From Cranoglanis bouderius (lineage: Eukaryota > Chordata > Actinopteri > Siluriformes > Cranoglanididae): a stretch of 64,000 nt of DNA. Within the stretch, counting starts at the first letter, position 1. Each line of letters opens with the position of its first letter. The notes beneath the pieces are model-generated. The model ran no database searches, was not told the DNA's origin, and was given only the letters and a program-made list of their open reading frames with translations. Shown piece by piece: positions 23,217 through 34,974 of the stretch. Location of the stretch: assembly GCA_023630585.1 (NCBI GenBank), contig CM042558.1:16563300-16627299 (forward strand). The letters run 5' to 3'. The position numbers were made by a program, and so were the translations under genes.

Positions 23217-24600
23217 GAGTTCATCACTGCCTCCTGCATGGTCTACATCACAACCAGTCTGCCTCATCACCATGGCAACCCTGCACCAACCAGCTGCTCT
23301 GCCTGAGTGTTTGAGTCTGCTGCACCCTACTGGTCGACATGGTGCTTTTATACACGCACACGCATGTACACGCACGCACACCTAAACCAACCACAGGTGC
23401 ACATGCACACGCAAACTTATCAAATTTATATACACAGTCTAATGTGTACACACACCTCATATACAACATGTTGACTAACACTCAGATGTATGCACTCACA
23501 CAAACACACACCTCAAAAATGCTGGATAGATGCACACACATTAGGTGCATACACACACACACACACACACTGTATATATGTATACCATCAGGAACTTAAA
23601 CATTTATAGTCATGCAAACCCTAATGTAGGATAAAGCATGTGGCTTGGAAATGAACGTTTAACTAGAGCTCAATTAATAAATTATAAACAAAAAGAAAAG
23701 AAATAATGATAAGCCCTGAACTACGGCATCACTAACAGGACAAAAACTGGTACATTAATTGACAAATGTAGTGCTCTATTTTCCAACCAGACGGATTTTC
23801 AGAGCGTGTCAAACTCCAGAGACATTTATTCTCCTTAAAATACTCTTTCTATTTTGACCCGGATTTGACCCGGATGGAAAAGCCTAATCGGTGTCCTGAA
23901 GCTCTGCACACAAACCCCACAGCTCTTTCTTACGACATGTGAAGTCGAGTCTTGCGCTCAGATTTATTTCTGGATTCCTCTAGAGAACTCCGAGCAACAG
24001 GAGCGAGCGAGGCAGCTACTCTCTCTAGTGGCAGAGGAAATTGTTTACCACTCGGCAGATTGCTTTTATCGATCCGAAGCGTTCTTAGCAGAAATATGCT
24101 CCTGAGCATTCGTCTTGGACAAGCAGCGCTGTCATTGGCGCCATCTCTCACAGACCCGCTGGACTGTCCGAGCATTTGGGTCATCGGTGTCTTTTAGATT
24201 TGTTGTTCAAAAGAAACACAGACAAAAGGGTAAGGATGAGACAGAAAAATATGCCCAGACGAAGAGAGACAGACAGCGCTGAGTGGCTACTTCACTTCCT
24301 GTGAAGTGGAACAAGACCAGCGCTTCCTATTTGACTTCATCCTGGAAAATCTTTAGCGAAGAGCCAGTCGTGTTGAAGACATCCTGATCGATCCATTTAC
24401 ATTTATTCACCTGGCAGAAAAATTTCACGTCAAGAGCCACGTCAAACTGAAATGATCAAAGTTTACTGTAAAGGGTCTTGGCTTGGATTTGAACTCTTCA
24501 CCCTGCACTAGAAAATCATTAGAAATCCTTTTTCCGGGATGCATAAAAAAAAAAGAAGCTCCAAAATGATATTCCAGGCCCTATAGAGCACTATCTCTTT
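22844..24600. other. Unique sequence with GT/CA microsatellites
   Basis: (GT)n at 23176-23214, CA-rich variants at 23350-23575, and a much-decayed SINE-like piece at about 24394-24510 (CATTTACATTTATTCACCTGGCAG, GGATTTGAACTCTTCACC). No exon recognised. Confidence 0.4.
23176..23214. repeat. (GT)n microsatellite
   Basis: About 19 GT units. Confidence 0.95.
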
Positions 24601-24610
24601 ACTGCATGGT

Positions 24611-24626
24611 GTTGCCATATGGCAAC
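24611..24626. promoter_or_regulatory. RFX-like palindrome, copy 1
   Basis: Perfect 16-bp palindrome GTTGCCATATGGCAAC (18 bp with flanking T/A). The half-sites GTTGCC and GGCAAC match the RFX X-box halves, with a 4-bp spacer. Confidence 0.45.
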
Positions 24627-24921
24627 AATTAATTATCTCCAATTCTTTTGATAGACAATAATACAAAACTACTTTTTTCCTAATGTAACGGAAAAAAGGG
24701 GGCTTACACTTTGACATAACAAAACAATTCTCGTGTCACATGACCAGGAAGTGCTGTTTGTACGTCCTTTTCTGCAGTCACATGACATAGCGAAGGTTAT
24801 CATCGGATGATCAATATGTAGGTAAAACTACTTAAAGGTAAAAAATTTAAACAATAACTGAGACAAGTTAACTTTTTTTTTTGTCACTGAAACAATTTCT
24901 GTTGAATGGTCAAATGTTATT

Positions 24922-24937
24922 GTTGCTATATGGCAAC
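24922..24937. promoter_or_regulatory. RFX-like palindrome, copy 2
   Basis: GTTGCTATATGGCAAC, one mismatch from a perfect palindrome, flanked by TT and AA. Confidence 0.4.
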
Positions 24938-25102
24938 AACATGCGATAATGTGCATTCATGAATTGAACTTTTACATGCTTAGTAGGTGGTAAAAAAAAC
25001 AAACCTCTGCAACTTATAGTCTGGAAAATGCAGTAACTGGAATCGTAATCTCATACTCATTTGGTGTTATTTCTGACTATATGATACTTTCCACCATTGC
25101 AC

Positions 25103-25124
25103 ATTGTTGCCATATGGCAACAAT
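25103..25124. promoter_or_regulatory. RFX-like palindrome, copy 3
   Basis: Perfect palindrome of 22 bp centred on GTTGCCATATGGCAAC, with ATT and AAT flanks. Confidence 0.45.
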
Positions 25125-25324
25125 TTACCAACTAACTCCCCTAAAAATTGTTTTTTTTCAATCTATTTTTTTATTCCTTGAACTAATTCAAGGAATAAAA
25201 ATCCTTAAAAACATTTTTGTGATGTAAATGTAATAATTCATGCAGTATGGGGCTGGAGAACTACACATGCGATGTGCCAAAATATACAAGGATGTCAAGT
25301 GTAATGAGAGTCAGATCTTTCGTG

Positions 25325-25560
25325 CGTCTTGAGTAAGGACTCGATCCTGGTCAGGGTCACAGTGATTCCGGGAGTCTATCCCGGGAACACGGTGTGTGAG
25401 GCAGGAATACAACCCAGATGGGGTCCATCTTCAGGGGCAATTTGAAGCAGCTAATTCCACGTACCAGCAAGTTTTTGGGAGTTGGGGTTAAACCGTGGAA
25501 CCTGGAACATGCAAGCGGATTTTGAGGTACAAGTGCATCCATATTAAAGACAGATGTGTG
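25325..25560 (-). mobile_element. SINE, minus orientation, degraded
   Basis: CCTGGTCAGGGTCACAGTGA, CTATCCCGGGAACACGGTGT, GGCAATTTGAAGCAGCTAATTCCACGTACCAGCA and TTTTTGGGAGTTGGGGTTAA match, in reverse, the body of the same family as the plus-strand copy at 26565. The tRNA-like head is missing. Confidence 0.65.
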
Positions 25561-26564
25561 TGAACTGTCAGCATCTACTGGGGGGAAAAAATCAGAACTG
25601 TCCAAAGAAGCTTGTAATGTGAACGCGGCCTAAGACAGCTTCATTACATCACAGGCTCCTCCTCGTCTTCACCATGGATCTTTTGTTGTCTAGATGTTGT
25701 GTTACAGTAGATAATCCTTTTCGAGCCAGACATGCTGTAAAAGTCACTGAGCGAGGTTCTATCTGGATTCTTCCCAGCAGCCGGCTTCTTTAAGATCCTA
25801 TCGAAAATAAGGAAAACAAACTGCTTCTTAAGAGTCCAGGTCTGAAGTAAGCGTTGGAGGAGGGAGACTCATTCGTTATTCTGCTGCACGTGTAGTGCAC
25901 TTAAGGAACAAGTCGATCTGAGCAATCTCTGCGGATGAGGACTTTTTCACTGCGAGTAAACCAGACGGTTCCACCAGCATGGTTCTTATAATCCAGTCTT
26001 TACCAGAACAGAATAAAACAAAGACCAGGTTTTGTGCTGATTAACAAGCATATTAAACTCCAATCAAGCAAGGCACCAAAGTACATTTGTTGAGTTTGTA
26101 AAACTCATTAAGCCCGTCCAGCGTCCATCCATCAGCGCTGAGCTGCTCCTTCAAGACCAAGAGGAGTGAACGGAGAGCAGATTAGCGCTCTGTTAAGAGC
26201 TGTGCTGAGGAGCGTGTGTGCTTGGTCCTCTTTGAGAGCCTAAATGAGATGCATTTGCGCAGACCTATTGATTTAGTGCCATTAAAAACGGATAGAGCGG
26301 GCTGTGATTAGCTCTCAGGTGGCTTTCATCAGGCTTTCCGCCCGACAGCTGGTTAACCACAGAGGAGGGTGTGTTTATATATAGCACATGTTCTGTGGGT
26401 CTGATCAACTTGAAGTGGGTTGATGAGGAAATCCATTGCTGGACCACAGACATGGCTAGGAAGTTTAGTGCTGGAAAGTTGAACTGTGTCTGATCTATAG
26501 CCAGGCAGCCAATACTTCTCAGAGAGGTTTCTATTAGGGGTGTGAACTTCAGGCTTCCACACGA

Positions 26565-26785
26565 TAGCGGTTAGCACTTTTGCCTCGCACCTCCGGGGTC
26601 GGGGGTTCGAATCCCAACTCCGCCCTGTGTGTGTGCGGAGTTTGCATGACTCCCCGTGCTTCCGGGTGCTCCGGTTTCCTCCCCCAGTCCAAATACATGT
26701 GTAATATAGTTATAGTTAGGGATAGGCTCTAGGCTCTCTGTGACCCAATAAGCAGTATGGAAAATGGGAAATGGATGGATAATTG
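26565..26785 (+). mobile_element. tRNA-headed SINE, plus orientation
   Basis: The head has A-box-like ATAGCGGTTAGCACTTTTGC and a canonical B box GGTTCGAATCCC (26605-26616). The body follows with GTGCGGAGTTTGCATGACTC, CCGGTTTCCTCCCCCAGTCC and GGGATAGGCTCTAGG, and the tail is GGAAATGGATGGATA. This is a polymerase III-type promoter, with a central deletion relative to the longer copies common in fish genomes. Confidence 0.8.
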
Positions 26786-26805
26786 ACATAATAATACAAT
26801 AATGT

Positions 26806-27460
26806 CGCGGTGGTTTCCATCCCGAAGTGGATTATTTTCCTACAAAGTAGGAAAATAATCAGGAATAGTCTGGAGTGTGTTATTCCGCTTATACCACAGC
26901 AATTTTCAAAACAATTACAATGTTTAATTATTTATGTTAAAAACACGTCACACATTTTAATGGTTTATAGTTAAGATTTAATGTTGTGGAACGTCCACGA
27001 GACAAGTTACTTCCTGTTATCACTTACGTTACAGCGACGATAAAGTGTCATTCCCTCGCCAGTCTCTCTCTCTCTCTCTCTAAACTCGTCTGTCCTGAAG
27101 ACCTTCCTGTGTCGGGAAACTTTTACAAAGCACCGACTCTTTCTATAAATGTTAAATAAATGTCTCCTAAGAAAAAATAACTTAACGATTAAACGTTTTT
27201 GTTTGTTAAACAACACATTTTTTAAAAATCTGTTGATTAGAAGTAGTAGATTATGTGGAGCGTCTGCCGTACAAGTGTACGAGTGTATGAGCTGTTACTA
27301 TAGAAACAGTGACGTATTACAAAGAGTGCATTAATATTAACCCGTCCTTCGTGTCACAACCGGAACTACTTTCCGAGTCGTGCTGTTATACCAAAAAAAA
27401 AAAACACCTCCTGGCCAATCAGATTCGAGAATTCGACTGCGCTGTGGTGTAAAGCAAGAC
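26806..27460. mobile_element. Palindromic MITE, long copy
   Basis: Begins in a perfect hairpin (GATTATTTTCCTAC, loop AAA, complement; 26830-26860), then TTATTCCGCTTATACCACAGC. It ends CTGGCCAATCAGATTCGAGA and ATTCGACTGCGCTGTGGTGTAA. The paralogue at 29350-29890 has the same order of landmarks. No protein-coding capacity. Confidence 0.65.
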
Positions 27461-28182
27461 GTTGATGTGATGGAGCCAGCAAGTGGAAGTTATGGTATTT
27501 TAAAGCGTTCATAATTCCAATATGTTGAATATTGTTAAATATCTCTTTGTCTCTCTCTCGCTCTCTCTCCTGCTGCTGTCTAGTCACACTGTTGATGTTT
27601 ACATGCTCCTTGTTAAGAGCCCCATCATCTCACAGCAAGACACCTGCTGCCTGCAGTTCTCTCTTTCTCTCTCACTCTCACTCACACACACACACAATGG
27701 CACCATGCCAGCCTCACCACGAGGATCCTTGTCCATCCTTCCCCTCTAACACTGACTAACGTTTCCGACTCTGCCAGCAGGGGGCGGAATTTAACAACAT
27801 CAACCAGAGACCCGGACACCACGTGAACGTCTTCGTCTGTCATCGTTACGAGTTAAAGGAGACGGAGGGAATCATTTCTAAAGCAAAACTTGTTTTTGGC
27901 TTGAGAGTCAGACCACAGGAGGTTTATGGTCTGGATGAAAGTATCTAACTACATGAAGTTGTCAAAGCTTGGGTTTATAATGCTTACTGATTATCGGCAG
28001 AGGAAATCTCTATCTTTAATGACTTGAAAACAGAAAAAAGTCTCAAAAAAGTTTCAAAACCAAGCTGGCAAGTGTGTGTGCACTCCCCAAACAAATCCAC
28101 ATTCTTCTAAATGCAGCCAAGCTGAAAGCTTTTGTTTTCGTAATTAACTTAAAATAGACACAAATCACCTTAATCATGACTG

Positions 28183-28183
<1 letters not shown>

Positions 28184-28221
<38 letters not shown>
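28184..28221. repeat. (ATT)n microsatellite
   Basis: About 12 ATT units. Confidence 0.95.
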
Positions 28222-28224
<3 letters not shown>

Positions 28225-28326
28225 ACCGTTCCCTCTTACTCATCCTTCCTGTATAGTCTCTCCCTCTTTCTCTCCTCATGACCCTGAAGCTGTGACCCAG
28301 TTTCTGCAACACTGAAACTCACAGCA

Positions 28327-28370
<44 letters not shown>

Positions 28371-28604
28371 ACAGAGTGAGGGGACAGTCTGCTGTGTCAC
28401 ATCTGCTTCTGTCTAATTTTAGCTACAGGAATGCAGACCCTCCAATGAGAGATAAAGTGGGAGAGAGAGAGAGAGAGGCCATGAGATCAAGCACCACACA
28501 CACACACCTTTATATGATACACACTATGCTCTGTCCCAAGCTTTCTTGGGTCACACACACAAACTAAACTCTAACCGCACTGTGTCCCAAATATACCATC
28601 TCTT

Positions 28605-28605
<1 letters not shown>

Positions 28606-28644
<39 letters not shown>
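28606..28644. repeat. (CA)n microsatellite
   Basis: About 19 CA units. Confidence 0.95.
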
Positions 28645-28646
<2 letters not shown>

Positions 28647-28826
28647 CAGCTGGGGAAGCACCTGTATTTGTGCGAGTTGCTTTAACTCCACACCCACAAG
28701 ATGGTTTCATCTCCAATCTGGCAACCGCAGCATAAGACAGCTCGAGAGCACCAGACGCCTGAATCGCACTTTAGAGCTTATAAGAAATGTGAGAGACCCG
28801 AGTTGGGCAAAAACAAATATATACAC

Positions 28827-28842
28827 AACACACACACACACA

Positions 28843-28881
<39 letters not shown>
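28827..28881. repeat. (CA)n microsatellite with one TA interruption
   Basis: Two CA runs separated by TA at about 28849. Confidence 0.95.
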
Positions 28882-28884
<3 letters not shown>

Positions 28885-29008
28885 TGCATGGAGTCATCAG
28901 CTGGCTGGGACACCAATGAAGCTTTATGGAGTGTGACAATTGGCCGAGTTAATCAGATCCATAAGCCTGGAGCACAACGATCTCGAATACAAAGAGCACA
29001 CAGAAAAC

Positions 29009-29011
<3 letters not shown>

Positions 29012-29055
<44 letters not shown>

Positions 29056-29068
29056 GCGTGTGTGTGTG
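29012..29068. repeat. (GT)n microsatellite
   Basis: GT run with CGTGTGCG interruptions near its end. Confidence 0.95.
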
Positions 29069-29349
29069 GGTGGTCTCTTCGGATCTGACATCACTGTGAT
29101 CTCTTTCCAGTGCTGTTTTAGTCATGTAGTCAGTGATGTTGCTGATTCATGCTCGAGCGCCTGGCCAGACGATTCTGCAGCGACTTGGCAGCTAAAGAAG
29201 CTCGTTTGAACCCAAACAACTTTGCAGAGGTTCTGGAATTTTCTGTGTGAAACACGCACGGGATACAGAGATCAGACCTTAGGAAGTTGCTCTGTTTGCG
29301 CAAATTTGTCCTTGAGAGGAATTTGTCCTGGTGAGTGCTTACCAATTAA

Positions 29350-29890
29350 GTGCATTACGTGAGGAACAAAACACTCGGAGGCGTGCTGCTATGGGAAAAT
29401 AATCAACCACGGGGTGGGGTGATGAAGCCGAGTTACTGTTACCCTCTTGAAGTTGATAACTTTCCCATTACAGCACATCCTGAAGCGTTTTATTCCTCTT
29501 ATACCACAGCAACGTGCTAACGATTACTTTATTTTTCCACTAAAGAACATGACACACTTTTTTTTTTTTTACCCATTTATAATTAAAGTTAATGTTCCTC
29601 ACTAGCCTCCTTTTTGTTCCTGACGAAAAAATGTAGCTTAAACGTCAGCATAAACTCTGAAGAACGGTCCCGAGGACGTCGCCGTGGTGGAAACCTTAAC
29701 GTTGCGACTTTAACTTTATCTCTGAATGTTGCAAAGCGCTGACACTGGAGACTCCTTCCAAATTGGCTCCATACAGAAAACCTCATCATACGTGTTTTCT
29801 TTCTGTTTTTGTCGAGCGTCTGTCGTACAGTCCTCGGAACACCTTCTGGCCGATCAGAATCGAGAATTTCGAGAACAAACGACAACTTTG
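29350..29890. mobile_element. Palindromic MITE, long copy
   Basis: GAGGAACAAAACACTCGGAG then GCTGCTATGGGAAAATAATCAAC pairs with GTTGATAACTTTCCCATTACAGC and GCGTTTTATTCCTCTTATAC. The far end is CTTCTGGCCGATCAGAATCG and AGAATTTCGAG. Same architecture as 26806-27460. Confidence 0.65.
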
Positions 29891-30156
29891 TTCAACAGTG
29901 GAGCCTGTCCAACAATGACGTCTGGTAAAATCTTCAAGAAGCTTCCACACAGTTTATTCAACTGAGCATGAACACTGACGCACGACTGTGGGGGGAAAAT
30001 CATTATCTAGCATGCACCGATTGATAAGAAACGCCTCGTTCCTCCGTCTCTTCGGCGTCGGACGTCCGATTTACAGCCTGCTCGACTCTTTCTGCTGGTT
30101 CGGTACTAAGCCTGGACACACAAGACTCCTGACTGCTGCTTTAAGCAAAAACCCGT

Positions 30157-30262
30157 TTACATTTATTCATTTGGCGCACGCTTTTAGCCGAAGAGATTTA
30201 CAGCCGAGCTCGTATACAATCCAGGCATTAAACGTACACGCATTAAAGCTTCTGCTTTAATA
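30157..30262. mobile_element. SINE tail fragment
   Basis: TTTACATTTATTCATTTGGC then GCACGCTTTTAGCCGAAGAG and ATTTACAG, a decayed copy of the dispersed motif found at 16765 and 37907. Confidence 0.55.
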
Positions 30263-30449
30263 AGAAAGCAGTACTGGAGTGAAAAACTGATGGCTCATGA
30301 GGTTTTTTTTTGGCGTCTGCCGCAGGTCGTGTAGGAGGCTGTTATTTAACCGGGTCTGCGTTATAAGCTCCTCATATATGCTGAGACGAAGCCTGAGGCT
30401 AAATCCTGACATACAAAAATCTTAAATATTAACCTGAACTGCAGGGTGT

Positions 30450-30710
30450 ATATACGGTCATGTGAAATAAAATAAGTACACCCAATGGAAATTGTTGGCT
30501 TTTTTAAAAAATTTTTGTTAACATATCTGTAAAACATTTGATCATCTTTGAAACAGGGCCTATTAATAAAGTTGACATACTTGAACAAAACCGCAAGGGG
30601 AAAAAAAAAAAAAAGAAAAAGGATTTTTCAAATCACTCAATAGATGTGATATTCTTCTGTGGAAAAAGTAAGTACACCCTCGGCCTCAGAAGCTAGTATT
30701 GCCCCCTTTG
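30450..30710. mobile_element. DNA-transposon end fragment (AATAAGTACACCC family)
   Basis: GTCATGTGAAATAAAATAAG then TACACCCAATGGAAATTGTT, a second AAAAAGTAAGTACACCCTCG at about 30664, and AGAAGCTAGTATTGCCCCCTTTG. Two AAGTACACCC motifs about 200 bp apart look like the inner and outer direct repeats of an IR/DR terminal arm. The other end is not in view. Confidence 0.55.
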
Positions 30711-31499
30711 TGATCAAATCTGAACTCTCAAATAAGAGCGAATTTCCACAAATTGACCGTGTTCACACCAAAGGTAAGCGCCCCCTAGTGCCCTATACCG
30801 CGTTTAGTGGTTGTTTAAAATGCCGTCACATTCATAAAATGTGGTTTTGTATTAAAGGAGACTTTATAGGCCCGATTTCTGCTGGAACGTTAACACAGCT
30901 CAGGCTTTTTATGCAGACTGGCTTCTTTACAAAGCACAATGCGTTGTGGTATTCTCCAGAAATCATAAAACCATCACCACCTCCTTTTTTTTCCCCCACT
31001 CTCTCTCGCTTCCCTCGAGATGTTCAAATGGAAAGAGGAAGACTGTGCTTGAAGAAGTGGACCATGCAAATGACGACAGACGGGAGCTGATCTGGTCTCA
31101 GAGAGCTCATCATGCTCAGTAGATTGATCTGATGCTTCACGAGCGCTTGCGAGACTGCAGCGAGAGCCTGCTTCATTCAATACTGACAGAACCAAATGGA
31201 AATGAGGAGATATTTCATTAATACTCAGCCCCTCGTTCGATTTCTCCATTCTCTCTCTCTCTTTCTCGCTCTCTCTCTCACACACACACAAACCACTTGC
31301 ATCCTACTGGCTTTCAATTCCCACATCTTCTACAAATTCTACAATTTGCACATTCAATCAAAACGCATCTGTAGACAGAAACACAAAGAGGGAGAGACAG
31401 AGAGAGATGTTCTCGATGTCTTCAATATTAGACATAAATCACTTGTCTAATGGAGAAACTGTGAAATGGCTCCAGACGGCCGCAAGTGTTTGTTACTTT

Positions 31500-31940
31500 A
31501 TTGTAATCATCTTTTTTTTTCTTCCTCTTGGTCAAAATTGTTGGGTGAAAATGTTATCTGCTGAAATTAAAATAAATCGACCTCCAACCGAAAAAAAAAA
31601 AAAAATTTCAGCCAAAAATGGTCCCAAAAATAATAATAATTAAATAAAATAAAATAGACATTTTCGGTTTTCAAGCAAAAAAGAAAAAAGGTGCAAAAAA
31701 ATAGTAAATCAACCTACAACAAAGCTGAAAATTTTCAGCCAAAAATTGTTCAAATTGTTCGAAATAAGATGAAATTCTGGTGCATCCCTGATAAATACAG
31801 TTAACTGATCTGACACTGTAGCGTCGTACGGTAATTTAGTCTTTTTTTTTAAATAAAAACCTTCACGCTTTTTCCTCTTTTCTGGTCTGTTTTGACCGTT
31901 TTTAACCAATTTCGGTGCATCCATCATAAATAAATTCAAC
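31500..31940. mobile_element. hAT-like degenerate remnant
   Basis: Repeated AACCGAAAA/TTTCAGCCAAAAA vocabulary and two end-like motifs TGGTGCATCCCTGATAAATA (31782) and TCGGTGCATCCATCATAAAT (31910), resembling the GGTGCATCCCTA terminus of fish hAT MITEs. Boundaries are approximate. Confidence 0.4.
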
Positions 31941-32544
31941 TGACGTTAGCTATATACTTGTTTAAACGTTAGCTAAGTTGAACATACTGTACACTGGTAG
32001 ATTTTATTTCCGCGATAACGGACTCGAAACATTCCCCGTTTTACCCCGACAGAAAGCGGGAGCCGCATGAGGAGTACACCTGGCGAACGAGAGAAATCGA
32101 GTCGCGATGAGACGAGAGCACCGGCCAAAACGTTACCAATACGAGATGGTGGAAGGGGCGGGGCTTCCAGGGGTGTCGGCTAATATGAAAGAGTTCGAAA
32201 CACTTGCGCGACTGCCAGCAGTTTGGGAGAAAAGAAGACTTCTGGTGTATTTCTGAGGGACGACTCATACCAGTGTACTCCTACACAAAACGCCTGAAGG
32301 TTGAAAGGTCTGCAAAGATCAGCAACACTGGTATGTTGGGCCTTTTCCATAACGCTGATCTCTCCACCCGTCTGTCTCTCTGTCTCTTGTACCTTAGCAG
32401 AAGAATGTGAACTGTACACAGACGGAGGTTGTGCAAATTCCAGTCGGAGCAGGGGACGGAAAGTACGGAGTGTTGCACAGGTTACTGAGAATCAGTCTGG
32501 CTTCCAGGGGGAATGGAAAGAGACAGGATGCAGGAATGCCAGAA

Positions 32545-32581
<37 letters not shown>

Positions 32582-32906
32582 GGTGGCTTCTTCACATCTT
32601 GATCTCATCTGCGCAGGAGACGGATTTAGTGTATTGGCTTTTTCACCAGCAGTTCCATGGCACGAGGCAAAGAAGCCTCACTCTACTCATGTTAGCAAGT
32701 GACGTGTCGCTCGTGGTTTGTCTCGTGTGGCTGGTGTAGCTACAGCTACTGCTTCGAGCTTATTTTTATACTTTGCTGCTTCATCTGCTTCATTTATCCC
32801 TGTGATCAGATTTGAAAATCAACAGTTGTTTCATAACCCTTTTTTACCTCAGATTGTTTCAATAGCATTATTGCCTTAGCTTACTTACTTACCATCATAG
32901 TCAAGA
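31941..32906. other. Unique sequence with one CA microsatellite
   Basis: (CA)n at 32548-32579. Open frames that cross it (110-133 codons) end in His-Thr runs and match no family. Confidence 0.4.
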
Positions 32907-33140
32907 GTTGTGTCCCAAATGACATACTATACACTTACAGTATGCACTATACACTCTGCCGTCTAGTGTATGAATTATAGAAGGGTAGTATTGTGCATAC
33001 CGGACGTATATGCCGTTTCCCGGTCGCGGGCAAATTACGTCAAACGCACGTAACGTGATGGCCAAACAGATAACACATCATTCCACACTTCGATTGTTCG
33101 GTTGAATGAGTGCGTCATCCGGGAACTTCAAGTGCACTTT

Positions 33141-33176
<36 letters not shown>

Positions 33177-33268
33177 GGGGTGGGGTTTCAGTGTGAACAC
33201 ACTAATCACACTATTTATACTACAGAATGGTGTGGAACAGTGCACAAGTGTGCGATTTGGGACTAATA
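32907..33268. mobile_element. 362-bp hAT-like MITE with an internal T34 run
   Basis: Terminal inverted repeats read GTGTCCCAAATGACATACTA on the left and, complemented, TAGTCCCAAATCGCACACTT on the right. No coding sequence. A run of 34 T lies at 33142-33175. Confidence 0.7.
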
Positions 33269-33668
33269 GTCTAGCATTAGCTTAGCTAGTGGTCACCGTA
33301 AATGTTAGATAGGTTACAGAGTCAAATACTGGAGATGAATTCTAACCCACAACTCATCCTTCTTCTCCATTTCATCTCTGCGCTCTACGGGTTTCATTAC
33401 TGTCACTTCAAGTGACTTGAATTCTCCTTTCCGTTCTCGCTAATGATGTCGTCTGTGACTCGCCGCTTCTGAACCTCACCGCCTCACACACACACACACG
33501 CAGTGATGTGGTTAAAGAGCAGATTCACCCGTAACTGCTGCCTATTAGGCCAAATGAGAGAGGCTGGGAGGCTGTGTGTGCAGACAGCCCTCCCTGATTA
33601 TTTCCTCAGGGGCTCGGCTTCCCAGATGCCAGCAGAGACTGACAACGGTACACGCCTAGCCACAGCAT

Positions 33669-33669
<1 letters not shown>

Positions 33670-33714
<45 letters not shown>
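33670..33714. repeat. (CA)n microsatellite
   Basis: About 22 CA units. Confidence 0.95.
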
Positions 33715-33716
<2 letters not shown>

Positions 33717-34018
33717 TTCTGCAGTCCAGATGTGCCCAGTTGCAGGATGTGCTGACTACAGCAGAACTTTTGTGTCCAGTTACAGCCCTAAAGCCAGTCA
33801 GGAACACCTACACCTGAAGTCCACACACACACACACACAGAGCTGTAATATACTTGTTAATCTGGAGAACACAGATGGACTCATCGGACCGGGAAAAATA
33901 TTTCAGACATAAATCTGGAATGAAAAAGTGTGTAATGAACTGGAATGAAATGTCTGAACATTTTGGACAACTTGCATCGAAACATAAAGCCACTGTTTTA
34001 CACAAAGCAACTGCTTTA

Positions 34019-34222
34019 TTTACCTCAGCTTGTTTAGTCAGTCTCATAGCCTTAGCTACTTCAGCTTGTTTAGTTAGAATCATAGTCACCTTAGCTTTCG
34101 TGACATAGCCTTAGTTACCTCAGCTTGATTAGTTAGCCTTATAGCCTTAGTTACCTCAGCTTGATTAGTTAGCCTTATAGCCTTAGTTACCTCAGCTTGA
34201 TTAGTTAGTTTCACAGCCTTTT
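34019..34222. repeat. 36-bp minisatellite
   Basis: Five to six units. Three recur exactly every 36 bp (TTAGTTACCTCAGCTTGATT at 34111, 34147 and 34183), preceded by two diverged units containing CTCAGCTTGTTTAGTC. Unrelated in sequence to the 36-bp array at 59.6 kb. Confidence 0.93.
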
Positions 34223-34974
34223 GACTAAATATTTCAGCTTCAATAAATTGCTTAATAAACTTCTGAAAATGTCAAATTATCTTTCTCATCTGTTCTTTTC
34301 TTAAAACACACTGTCTATGATGGTGCTAAATCACAAACGCTTTTCCATCTTTCCATAACTGCTTGATCAACCCAACCTCTGGTAGCTGTAGTACACACCA
34401 AGCTGGAAAAATTAAAACAGCTTTCAAAGGCCACTTGAATCCTAACCTAGGCGGCCTACACACGAGTTGTTCTGTCCCAGACCGCTCTGAAGACCCAAAA
34501 TACGGGAAACGTTGACTTGAGGTGTATTTTGTTATTGTGAAAAGAGATGATGCGTAGAAATCAAGCCCGGGCTTCCAGTCTAGGAGACTGTCTGCTTTTC
34601 TGTTTAACTGTATATAAAAACTCCGTCTCTCAGACCTCAGTGTTATTTCAGATGCAGCTCGAGTGTTCCGGCCCCTTTGGCCTGATCTCCAGCTGTTTGA
34701 AGAGCGTTACGGTTTTAGCGATTGAGCCGTGGATGAGCGTCAGAAGCTGGCGGCGTGTCATCAGAAGCTCATCGCTGGCGTTCGAGGGAGCGCTCTGACA
34801 CTCTGCTGTAAAGCTCAGCGGGCTTTAAGTGGAGAAATTGATATTTTTACAGCACTGTGACAGCTGCAATTCAGCTCAATATGAGAGAGAGAGAGACTGT
34901 TCACAGATGTGATGGAGGGAAGAAGGTCTGGCCAGGTCTTTTTCATAGCACCGCGTCAGCACTCGGGTATGTAA

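Larger units (their letters stand above)
27461..29349. other. Intron with many CA/GT microsatellites
   Basis: (ATT)n 28184-28221, CA 28330-28367, CA 28606-28644, CA 28827-28881 and GT 29012-29068. The 180-codon open frame across them is made of His-Thr dipeptides from CA repeats and is not a gene. Confidence 0.5.

Noticed and set aside
26565..26640. tRNA gene suggested by A and B boxes
   Set aside because: No complete cloverleaf and a SINE body follows, so it is a SINE head.
28546..29088. 180-codon plus-strand frame rich in His-Thr and Val-Cys
   Set aside because: It is assembled from three CA/GT microsatellites; no family resemblance between them.
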